Shown here: piece after piece, positions 7,193 through 14,400 of the stretch | Numbering within the stretch: the stretch's first letter is position 1 | How the letters are laid out: each line of letters begins with the position of its first letter | Translations under genes and position numbers: made by a program | The notes under the pieces: generated by a model | Seen by the model: only the letters and a program-made list of their open reading frames with translations | What the model was told of the DNA's origin: nothing | The model's database searches: none | Origin: an uncultured Clostridia bacterium | Lineage (GTDB): Bacteria > Bacillota > Clostridia > Christensenellales > UBA1242 | Reading direction: 5' to 3' | Length of the DNA stretch: 22,385 nt | Assembly (NCBI GenBank): GCA_934749845.1 | Contig: CAKVHQ010000013.1 | Location: 1-22,385 of the forward strand

Positions 7193-7258
7193 GTTTTATG
7201 CTAAGCATCAATCATTTATTCTTTCGTTTTATGCTAAGCATCAATCATTTATTCTTTC
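7193..7258. repeat. Perfect 33-bp tandem duplication with palindromic cores
   Basis: Bases 7193-7225 and 7226-7258 are identical. Each copy contains ATGCTAAGCAT, a 5-bp inverted repeat around one base (7198-7208 and 7231-7241). The spacing of 33 bp, about three helical turns, puts both palindromes on the same face of the DNA. They lie between the predicted transcription start and the ATG of the gene at 7125. Confidence 0.9.
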
Positions 7259-7314
7259 TCGTATCTCATATAACTTTTTTTTCAAAAGTGCCGACTGTAA
7301 CGTATCTCTGGCTG

Positions 7315-7346
7315 CAAATTTAAGGAAAAAAACGATAGGTTGCAAA
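7315..7346 (-). promoter_or_regulatory. Promoter for the 6583-7125 gene
   Basis: On the minus strand, -33 TTTG (7346-7343), a 20-base spacer and -7 TAAATTTG (7322-7315) fully match the Bacteroidetes consensus. The predicted start is near 7308, giving a leader of about 180 bases that contains the 33-bp duplication. Confidence 0.75.
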
Positions 7347-7434
7347 TTTTTGAGGGATTATTTTCTAAAAAAGAGGGAAATTAATCAAAATGAAACAAAA
7401 TGAACCAATTTGAACCAGTTTTTTGTGATTTGTT

Positions 7435-7465
7435 TTTGTTTTATGAACAAAATACTGTACCTTTG
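7435..7465 (+). promoter_or_regulatory. Promoter for the SprT-like gene
   Basis: -33 TTTG (7435-7438), a 19-base spacer and -7 TACCTTTG (7458-7465) match the consensus. The ATG at 7471 is only five bases past the -7 box, so the message would begin at or next to the start codon (leaderless), unless translation starts at the second ATG at 7492. Confidence 0.75.
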
Positions 7466-7470
7466 CCGCC

Positions 7471-8139
7471 ATGATTGTAACAGTAGAATGGATGGAAGAG
7501 TGGTTTCGGCGTTTCGACCACGACTACTTCGGCGGCAAACTGCCCGTTCCGGAGTTGGGACTGACCCGTGCCAAGACCCGCCTGGGACAGCTTGCCTACA
7601 AGCGTGCCACCCGATGGGGGCGCACCAAACTCTATGACTTTAAGCTTTCCATGAGTACGTATTACGATATGAACGACCGGCAGGCAAAGAGCGTCCTGCT
7701 CCACGAGATGATTCACTACATCATCGGCTTTACCGGTTTGAAGGATACGGCTCCTCACGGCATCGTGTTCAGGGGGATGATGGATAATCTGAACAGGAAA
7801 TACGGTTGGGATATTCGGGTGATGACTTCCACCAAGGGCTGGAAGGTGAGTGAGCGGGTAGAGGAGAGGCAGAAGGCGAAGGGACCGCAGACCTATCTGA
7901 TGCTTGCCATCGAAATGCAGGATGGCAAGCATTATCTTTCGCGTGTGAATCCCAGCTTTGCCCGCCGCATCGAATCGAAACTGTCTCTGGTTCGCGAGCT
8001 CCGTTCTCATCGCTGGTACACCACTCAGGAGTCTTATTTTGAGGATTATCCGCAGGTAAGAAGTCTTCGGGGCAGACGCATCACGAAATCCGATTTCGAA
8101 AAGCTTCGGAATGTGTTGACCCCGTTCGAAATGGGTTGA
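7471..8139 (+). CDS. SprT-like zinc metalloprotein
   Basis: This 222-residue cytoplasmic protein has the SprT-type zinc site: HEMIH (His78, Glu79, His82) and a probable third ligand, His96, in 'TAPHGIVFRGMM'. The N-terminal part 'WFRRFDHDYFGGKLPVPEL' followed by 'LTRAKTRLGQLAYKR' is the usual lead-in of SprT-like domains. The C-terminal half (about 125-222) has no zinc-ribbon cysteines and may bind a substrate. SprT relatives are best known for DNA-protein crosslink proteolysis in eukaryotes (Spartan); the bacterial role is poorly defined. The start at 7471 keeps the residues 'IVTVEW' that commonly precede the domain. The ATG at 7492 is the alternative. The thioredoxin-like gene follows 73 bases downstream with no clear terminator between, so co-transcription is possible. 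Confidence 0.85.
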   Translation: MIVTVEWMEEWFRRFDHDYFGGKLPVPELGLTRAKTRLGQLAYKRATRWGRTKLYDFKLSMSTYYDMNDRQAKSVLLHEMIHYIIGFTGLKDTAPHGIVFRGMMDNLNRKYGWDIRVMTSTKGWKVSERVEERQKAKGPQTYLMLAIEMQDGKHYLSRVNPSFARRIESKLSLVRELRSHRWYTTQESYFEDYPQVRSLRGRRITKSDFEKLRNVLTPFEMG

Positions 8140-8146
8140 TTCCTTT

Positions 8147-8167
8147 CCTAGGGTGTTGCCCTTTTAG
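8147..8167 (+). repeat. Degenerate fragment of the palindromic repeat
   Basis: CCTAGGGTGTTGCCCTTTTA resembles the hairpin part of the 45-bp module at 1887-1910, but the right arm is changed so the hairpin no longer closes. It begins eight bases after the stop of the SprT-like gene. It looks like a decayed third copy. Confidence 0.5.
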
Positions 8168-8212
8168 AGATAAAACGAAAGAATAATTTAGAAACAATAA
8201 TAAGAATTTCGC

Positions 8213-8716
8213 ATGAGAAGAATCGTAACTCTTGCCTTCATGATGACCATGGTTGTTATGATGGCGCATGCTCAGGGAGCATTGAAGAAAGTGTATAATG
8301 AGAGCATTGATCCGATGGCTCAGATTGATGAGGCGCTGGTCAAGGCGAAGGCTGACGGCAAGTTCGTGATTTGCCAGCTGGGTGGAAACTGGTGCCCATG
8401 GTGCCTGAAGTTTGCCGATTTCGTAGAGAAGGATACGGCGGTAAACAAGGTGGTGAATGATAACTTCGAGTATATCCACGTGAATTACAATCCCCGCAAA
8501 GCTGCGGGTGCTGAGGCTGTCAAGAAAGCAGAGTCATTGCTGAAGCGCCTGAATAATCCAGCCCGTTTCGGTTTCCCTGTCTTCGTGGTTCTGGATGAGA
8601 ATGGCAATGTACTCCATATCCAGGATTCCAGTTTCCTGGAGCAGGGTAAAGGCTACGATGAGCAGAAGACCCTCCGCTTCCTGAAGAACTGGACACCTAA
8701 AGCGGTGAAGCAGTAA
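8213..8716 (+). CDS. Secreted thioredoxin-like protein, CPWC active site
   Basis: A 167-residue protein with a signal peptide at residues 1-20 (MRRIV, a Met-rich hydrophobic core, then AHA-Q). The thioredoxin fold is shown by 'KFVICQLGGNWCPWC' (Cys61-Pro-Trp-Cys64) and the cis-proline loop 'FGFPVFVVLDENG'. The active site matches the thioredoxin_7/DUF255-like group of periplasmic thioredoxins rather than classical CGPC thioredoxin. It probably reduces or isomerises disulfides, or supports a redox pathway, in the periplasm; the partner is unknown. There is no recognisable promoter just upstream, so it may be read from the SprT-like gene's promoter. The palindromic repeat begins 59 bases downstream. 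Confidence 0.88.
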   Translation: MRRIVTLAFMMTMVVMMAHAQGALKKVYNESIDPMAQIDEALVKAKADGKFVICQLGGNWCPWCLKFADFVEKDTAVNKVVNDNFEYIHVNYNPRKAAGAEAVKKAESLLKRLNNPARFGFPVFVVLDENGNVLHIQDSSFLEQGKGYDEQKTLRFLKNWTPKAVKQ

Positions 8717-8775
8717 GGTTTGCATGTAACCTTCACACGCCCAATTTGCAGCAATACGCCCTGTTGTCAGCAAAA

Positions 8776-8861
8776 CGCCCTGAAAGGGCAGAAGCTCCTA
8801 GCCCAGGGCAACACCCTGGGTTTTTGTAGATGCAAGCCTGTCGCCCTGTAAGGGCAAAAGC
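8776..8861 (+). repeat. Composite palindromic (REP-like) repeat, copy 2
   Basis: On the plus strand the order is a 45-base module (8776-8820: palindrome GCCCTGAAAGGGC, then hairpin CCCAGGG-5 nt-CCCTGGG), a 21-base spacer, and a 20-base module (8842-8861) with GCCCTGTAAGGGC. It is the inverse of 1847-1931, with one mismatch over 65 shared bases. It follows the thioredoxin-like gene in the same relative orientation as copy 1 follows potD. Here the hairpin is followed directly by TTTTT (8821-8825), so it can serve as a terminator. Confidence 0.85.
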
Positions 8862-8865
8862 TTTA

Positions 8866-8915
8866 TATAAGAAAAAGCGTCCTCCTAATTTCTTGGGGGA
8901 CGCTTTTTTCTTATA
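8866..8915. terminator. Bidirectional terminator between convergent genes
   Basis: A GC-rich 11-bp stem (8875-8885 with 8895-8905, one G-U pair) has a nine-base loop and is flanked by an A-run on the left and a T-run on the right. It can therefore terminate the thioredoxin-like gene on the plus strand and dcp on the minus strand. It ends 16 bases from the dcp stop. Confidence 0.9.
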
Positions 8916-8931
8916 TGATTTCTTTTCTTTC

Positions 8932-11070
8932 TTACAATCCTCTTGCCTTCAGGAAACCAGAGGCATCTGGTTCCTTCATACCAGTGAAATCGGTGAACAT
9001 TTCCATCTGGTCCTTGGTATTACCACGGCTCAGAACCTTATCGCGGAAAGCCTGACCGATGGCTGGATCCAAGGCACCATGCTTGGCAAAGTAATCAGCT
9101 ACATTCACGGCGAGCACCTCTGTCCAGAGATAGCTGTAGTAACCGGCTGCATAACCGCCACCCCATACGTGATTGAAATAGGTGGTAGAGTAGCGAGGAG
9201 GAATCTGGGAATTGAGCAGACCTACATTGTTGAGGGCTTCCTTCTCGAACGCACCTGCCATATATGGAGATGGAATCTCATCTGGAGTCAACTCGTGCCA
9301 AGCCAGATCAAGGCAGGTAGCTGCCAGATTCTCGCCCAGCGAATAGGCTGGCTGGAAGCTGATGCTCTTCAGCATGCGCTCCTTCAAGTCTGCTGGCATC
9401 GCTGCACCGGTCTCAGTGTGACGTGCGTAGTGGTCGAAGATTTCTGGGATGCTGGCAAATGACTCGTTAAACTGTGATGGCATTTCCACGAAGTCGCGAG
9501 CTACAGCTGTACCTGAAAGGGTATTGTAACCGCACTTTGACAACATACCGTGGAGAGCGTGACCGAACTCATGGAACATGGTGCAAACCTCATCCCAGGT
9601 AATCAGCGTAGGCTGACCCTCTGGAGCCTTGGCATTGTTGCATACATTATAGATAATAGGCAACTGTCCCCACTTGTCGCTCTGCTTGGCAAAAGCACTC
9701 ATCCAGGCACCGCCACGCTTGGTTGGGCGACGGAAGTAGTCGCTGTAGAAGAGAGCGATAGGCTTGCCGCTCTTGTCGCTTACCTCGAATACCTTCATGT
9801 CTGGGTGATAGGTAGGAATATCCTTGCGCTGCTTGAAGTTCAGACCATATACGCGATGAGCAGCATAGAATACACCGTTTATCTGAACGCTATCCACATT
9901 GAAGTAAGGCTTGATTTCATCGTCAGAGATATTGAGCATCTCCTTCTTCATCTTCGCAGAATAGTAGAAGCGGTCGTATGGCTGGAGCTTGAAGTCCTTA
10001 CCCTCGCTCTTCTGTGCGTAAGCCTCGATTTCGCGGGTCTCTGCTTCAGCCTTAGGAGCGTATTCCTTGATGAGGCTCTGCAGGAAGTTGTTTACGTTCT
10101 TGGCATTCTTTGCCATCGTCTTCTCCAGTGAATAATCAGCATAGTTGCTGTAGCCCATCAACTGTCCCTTCTCGGCACGGAGCTTGGCAATCTCGGTTAC
10201 GATAGGGAAGGTGTTGAATTTAGGATCGGTGCCGTCGGCACGGTGGATGCTTGCCATATAAACCTTGCGGCGGAGCTCACGGTTCTGGAGATTGGTGAGG
10301 ATAGCCTGCTGGGTAGTGTTGACGATGACGATGCAGTATGGAGCCTTGTTGCCCAGGCTTTCTGCGTCTTTCTTGCACTGTGCGATGTCGGCGTCGCTGA
10401 GTCCGGCAAGTTCTTCCTTGCTGTTCACCCAAACCACGGCGTTGTTGGTAGCTGCAGGAAGAAGATTACCAAACTGCTCCTGGAGGTCTGAGATGCGGGT
10501 GTTGATCTGTTTCATGCGCTCCATCTTCTCTGGAGAGAGCAGGGCACCTGAGCGAACGAAGCCCTTGTAGATAACTTCGGTGAGTCGCTTGTCCTCGCCC
10601 TTGAGCTTGTTGAACTCATGGTCGTAAACGTATTTGATGCGTTCGAAGAGTTTCTGGTTGAATGATATCTCGTTGTCGAGGTCGGTGAGCAAAGGCATCA
10701 CCTTCTTCTGAGCCTCTGCGATTCCAGGAGTCTTGTGTGCGCTGGTAAGACCGAAGAATACATTGGAAACACGGTCCAGCAACATACCGCTGTTCTCGTA
10801 AGCGAGGATGGTGTTCTGGAAGGTAGGCTTCTTCTTGTTGCTGATAATCTTCTGGATATTGGCACGCTGTTCCTTGATACCTGCTTCGAAGGCAGGGAGA
10901 TAATCGCTCTCCTGAATCTTGCTGAAATCAGGAGCGCCGAAAGGAAGGCTGCTCTTAACCAGGAGAGGGTTCTGACGGTTGCCGCCTGCATTCTGGGCAA
11001 ACGATGAGGTTGGTATCTGCAAGAGTGTTGCAGCCAGACCGATGGTAAGAAATGTCTTGTTGAAATTCAT
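8932..11070 (-). CDS. dcp: Peptidyl-dipeptidase Dcp, M3 family metallopeptidase, secreted
   Basis: A 712-residue zinc peptidase. The M3 signature is present: HEFGH (His500, Glu501, His504) and the third zinc ligand Glu529 in 'DFVEMPSQFNES'. Substrate-loop residues typical of Dcp/oligopeptidase A follow near the C-terminus ('SQIPPRYSTTYFNHVWGGGYAAGYYSYLW'-like tract, about residues 630-660). Dcp removes dipeptides from peptide C-termini (EC 3.4.15.5 by family). Residues 1-25 form a signal peptide ending SSFA-Q, so the enzyme should act in the periplasm, as in other Bacteroidetes. The length is normal. It is transcribed alone, divergent from the HTCS gene. Oligopeptidase A-like specificity cannot be excluded. 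Confidence 0.93.
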   Translation of the reverse strand: MNFNKTFLTIGLAATLLQIPTSSFAQNAGGNRQNPLLVKSSLPFGAPDFSKIQESDYLPAFEAGIKEQRANIQKIISNKKKPTFQNTILAYENSGMLLDRVSNVFFGLTSAHKTPGIAEAQKKVMPLLTDLDNEISFNQKLFERIKYVYDHEFNKLKGEDKRLTEVIYKGFVRSGALLSPEKMERMKQINTRISDLQEQFGNLLPAATNNAVVWVNSKEELAGLSDADIAQCKKDAESLGNKAPYCIVIVNTTQQAILTNLQNRELRRKVYMASIHRADGTDPKFNTFPIVTEIAKLRAEKGQLMGYSNYADYSLEKTMAKNAKNVNNFLQSLIKEYAPKAEAETREIEAYAQKSEGKDFKLQPYDRFYYSAKMKKEMLNISDDEIKPYFNVDSVQINGVFYAAHRVYGLNFKQRKDIPTYHPDMKVFEVSDKSGKPIALFYSDYFRRPTKRGGAWMSAFAKQSDKWGQLPIIYNVCNNAKAPEGQPTLITWDEVCTMFHEFGHALHGMLSKCGYNTLSGTAVARDFVEMPSQFNESFASIPEIFDHYARHTETGAAMPADLKERMLKSISFQPAYSLGENLAATCLDLAWHELTPDEIPSPYMAGAFEKEALNNVGLLNSQIPPRYSTTYFNHVWGGGYAAGYYSYLWTEVLAVNVADYFAKHGALDPAIGQAFRDKVLSRGNTKDQMEMFTDFTGMKEPDASGFLKARGL

Positions 11071-11100
11071 TATTTATTATTTTTAGTATTGATTTCCTGT

Positions 11101-11158
11101 TGTTTCTTGAAACTGGTGTTTTCGAAACTGCTGTTTCTGAAACGTTGTTTTCGAATGC
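11101..11158. repeat. Array of four short imperfect palindromic repeats in the dcp leader
   Basis: Four 13-16-bp units run in tandem: TGTTTCTTGAAACTGG, TGTTTTCGAAACTGC, TGTTTCTGAAACGT and TGTTTTCGAATGC. Each of the first three has the core GTTTC/GAAAC as an inverted repeat around 0-2 bases. They fall between the predicted dcp -7 box (11158-11165) and the dcp ATG, mostly in the leader. They may be operator sites or form RNA hairpins. Confidence 0.75.
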
Positions 11159-11165
11159 AAAGGTA
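11158..11165 (-). promoter_or_regulatory. Putative -7 box for dcp
   Basis: TACCTTTG on the minus strand matches TAnnTTTG. No clear -33 TTTG is present about 20 bases upstream. The predicted leader to the ATG at 11070 is about 80 bases. Confidence 0.55.
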
Positions 11166-11232
11166 CTAAGAATAATTGGATATCAGATTGTTTGCTGCTT
11201 GATTTAAGCTTTTTTATTTATTGGTGCATCTG

Positions 11233-11286
11233 TTGTTACTACTCAGCTCCCATAGGGGTACTTCTATGTGTGCTGAGTAGTAACAA
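11233..11286. repeat. Long inverted repeat, 15-bp perfect stem
   Basis: The arms at 11233-11247 (TTGTTACTACTCAGC) and 11272-11286 are exact inverse complements. Inside, CATAG (11251-11255) pairs with CTATG (11264-11268), so nearly the whole 54 bases can fold. There is no T-run on either side, so it is not a normal terminator. It sits upstream of both the dcp and the HTCS promoter boxes. Confidence 0.85.
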
Positions 11287-11353
11287 GACATCGCATAATA
11301 GTTAAATAAGCACAAGATTTCGTCTCTTCTGCCGAATTGTCTTATAAAAACAT

Positions 11354-11361
11354 TACTTTTG
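11354..11361 (+). promoter_or_regulatory. Putative -7 box for the HTCS gene
   Basis: TACTTTTG matches TAnnTTTG. The -33 region shows only weak matches (TCTG at 11328-11331). The predicted start is near 11367, giving a leader of about 50 bases to the ATG at 11417. Confidence 0.5.
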
Positions 11362-11416
11362 CAAAGAATAAAGAATATGAGAAATAATGGAAATAGCAAT
11401 TGGAATCATCATCAAA

Positions 11417-14400
11417 ATGAAAAATAAAGGCTTATCATATTTCCTGAGATTGCAGGTTGCTTTCCTGTGGCTCTTGTGCGTGGTGCAGTGTTCACAGCTC
11501 CATGCGCAGGAACATTTGACCCGCAATATGCTGATGTTGTCGAATCTCAATACGGATAATGGGCTTTCCAGTGCCCGTGTGTATTCGATAGTTGAGGCTG
11601 AGGATGGTGCTATGTGGATCAGTACCAAGCGAGGTGTTGACAGGTACAATGGTCAACAGGTACGGAACTATACCTTGGCTACGGATATGCAGTTTAGTGA
11701 TGCCTGTGGCAGAAACATCAAGTTGGCTAAGGATAGCCAACAGCATATCTATGCCTATGATAATAAAGGAAAGATCTATATATATAATAAGGTGAAAGAC
11801 ACATTCCAACTCCAGGTCAATCTGCTGAATGTGCTTGGAGGAAGTGTGGTGCTCAATGACTTGTTGGTTGATGACAAGGGATGCTTTTGGATGGCATTGG
11901 ATAGGGGCGTGTATATGATGGCTCCTCAATCTATTGCTGGTAGCAAAGACCAAACAGCCCCTAGTTCGCCGAACAAAGGAAAATACATTCTGAAGAACAC
12001 GTATGTCAATCATATCCGATTCATCGGCAAACAGTTATTGATAGGTTCTCCTTCGGGAGTCTTCGCCTATTCACCGAATGCTGCCCAGCCTCGATTGCTT
12101 TTGCGAGGGTATTCCGTGCTTTCGTCTTATCACGACGTGAAGGCTCATCAGATATGGTTGGGAACTTTCCATCGTGGCATTCTCTTGCTCGATGACAGAA
12201 CCTGGAAGCCATTGTCTTCTCTTACGCAATTCTCATCTTTATCAGATATTCCGCTCATCCCTGTTCGTTCCATTATCCCCTACGATGCAGCCACCATCTT
12301 GATGGCGGTGGATGGAGCAGGTGTCTATGCCTACGACAAGAAGACTTATAAGACGAATCTACTTTTGAATACGGATGGCAGACCGGAGAATGTATTGCAT
12401 GGCAATGGCGTTTATGCCCTTTGCAAGGACCATCTTGGCGACCTTTGGATGGGCTCCTATTCGGGAGGTGTGGATATGGCTATTCCGATGGAGCATACCT
12501 TGGAGTTTGTGCGCCATGAGTATCTCAACAGCCAGTCGCTTATCAATAATGGTGTGAACGATGTCATGCAGAGCGTGGATGCACAGGGCTGCAATAGCAA
12601 GATATGGTATGCTACCGACAAGGGGGTGAGCATCTATGACGAGCAAACCCATCAGTGGCATCATGCCCTATATAATAAGGTGGTGCTTACCCTTTGTCAG
12701 ACAGCCGACGGCAAGGTCTTGGCGGGAACCTATGGTGATGGCATCTTTCTGGTTCATGCCGATGGAAGCAGTAGTCGGGCTTACTCTGTGTCGAATGGCA
12801 AGTTAAAGACCGACTATGTATATAGCATATTCAAAGATAGCGAAGGAGGCTTGTGGATAGGTTGTTTGGATGGAGACTTGGTACATATCCCCTCATCATT
12901 AGAAAAGAATGGAAATGTGGATAACTCTGTTAACTACTTGCCAATCAATGAGGTTCAGAGTATCGTGGAGTCTCCAGACAAGAAGAGTATTGCGGTGGGA
13001 ACGACCCATGGATGTTATCGTATCGACAAGCGAAACCTTCGTGTCAGCAGATTCTTCTATCCGTCGGAATTTCCAACTTTCGATTATAATTTCTTTGTCA
13101 ATGCGATGGCTTTTCAGGATGCATGGCATATCTGGATTGCCACCGATGGAGGAGGCTTGTACCTCTACGATTGGCATAAGCATCAACTCAAGAACTATAC
13201 TACCTCCGAGTCTTTGCCTTCCAACACCGTCTATGCCTTGATCAAGACTCCAATTGGCAAGGTGTGGATGAGTACCGACAAGGGACTGGCTTTTATCGAT
13301 CATGGAAAGGTGACCAATCTCAACTTCTTCAAGGGATTGGAGCGGGAGTACAGGCGTATGGCTGTGGTCCGAACCCAAGACGGACGAATGATATTCGGAA
13401 GCAGTGAAGGGGCCGTGGTCTTAGCATCCAAGTTTGCCAAGGGATTGAACTACAAGGCTCCTCTTCGTATTACGGGTGTTGAGGTGGAAGGAAAAACTTT
13501 CGATGAAGCTGACCGACAGGAAGATTGGCATGCAGAACTCTTCGAGATGTTGCAAGAAGGCAAGATGAGTTTCTCTCATGATGAGAAAACCATCATCGTG
13601 CATTTCGAGAGCATCAACTATCCGTATCAGCACGATATCCAGTATCAGTATTATTTGGAGGGGTACGACCATCAGTGGAGTGTGCCTTCTGCCTATCAGC
13701 AGGTTCGTTTCGCCAACTTGCCTCCTGGCAGTTACACCCTGCATGTCAAGGCAATGGGTAGGAGTAACGGACGCATATTGGGAGAATCCACCTTGCGCAT
13801 TCATATCGCCCAACCATGGTGGAACTCTTGGTGGGCATGGATTGTCTATCTCTGTATCTTAGGTGCTATAGTCTATTTCGGCTGGGATTACTACAGAGAG
13901 CGTTTGCATCGCAAGTACTATGATGAAAAGATCAACTTCTTTGTGAATACCGCCCATAACATCCGTACCCCTTTGAGTCTGGTGCTGGCTCCTCTTGCCG
14001 ACTTGGCGAAGGATACTACACTGAGCGATAAGAGCCGAAAGTTCTTGGAGATGGCACTGCGTAATGGCGACAAGCTTCTGAGAATGGTGACCGAGTTGCT
14101 TGATTTCCAGAAAATAGCCGTAGCGAAGACACAAGTCCACCTGCAGAATGTGGAGCTGTCTGTCCTCTTGCGTCAGCAGGTGGATAAGTTCCAGATGTCA
14201 GCTCGGGAGAAACATATCAGTCTTCGGTTGGCAACCTGTGGACAGCATACCTTTTCTACCGATCTTTCTATGATGGATTTGATATTCGAGAATCTGCTCT
14301 CCAATGCCGTAAAATATACGCAGGTGGGTGGAACCATCACCGTCTCTGCTTCGCTCGATGAGGTTGCCAGGCAAATCTGCATCCAGGTAAGTGATACCGG

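Noticed and set aside
9550..10131. Long plus-strand open frame inside dcp
   Set aside because: Antisense shadow of the M3 peptidase; no start context or family match.
11233..11286. Inverted repeat as a rho-independent terminator
   Set aside because: No T-run follows the stem on either strand, and no gene ends next to it.
11214..11399. 61-codon minus-strand frame across the dcp-HTCS gap
   Set aside because: It is interrupted by the long inverted repeat and the HTCS promoter region. The translation has no recognisable features.
11377..11427. A 16-codon open frame just upstream of and overlapping the HTCS start
   Set aside because: Short, Asn-rich and with no ribosome binding site. It could be a leader peptide, but nothing supports it beyond its position.
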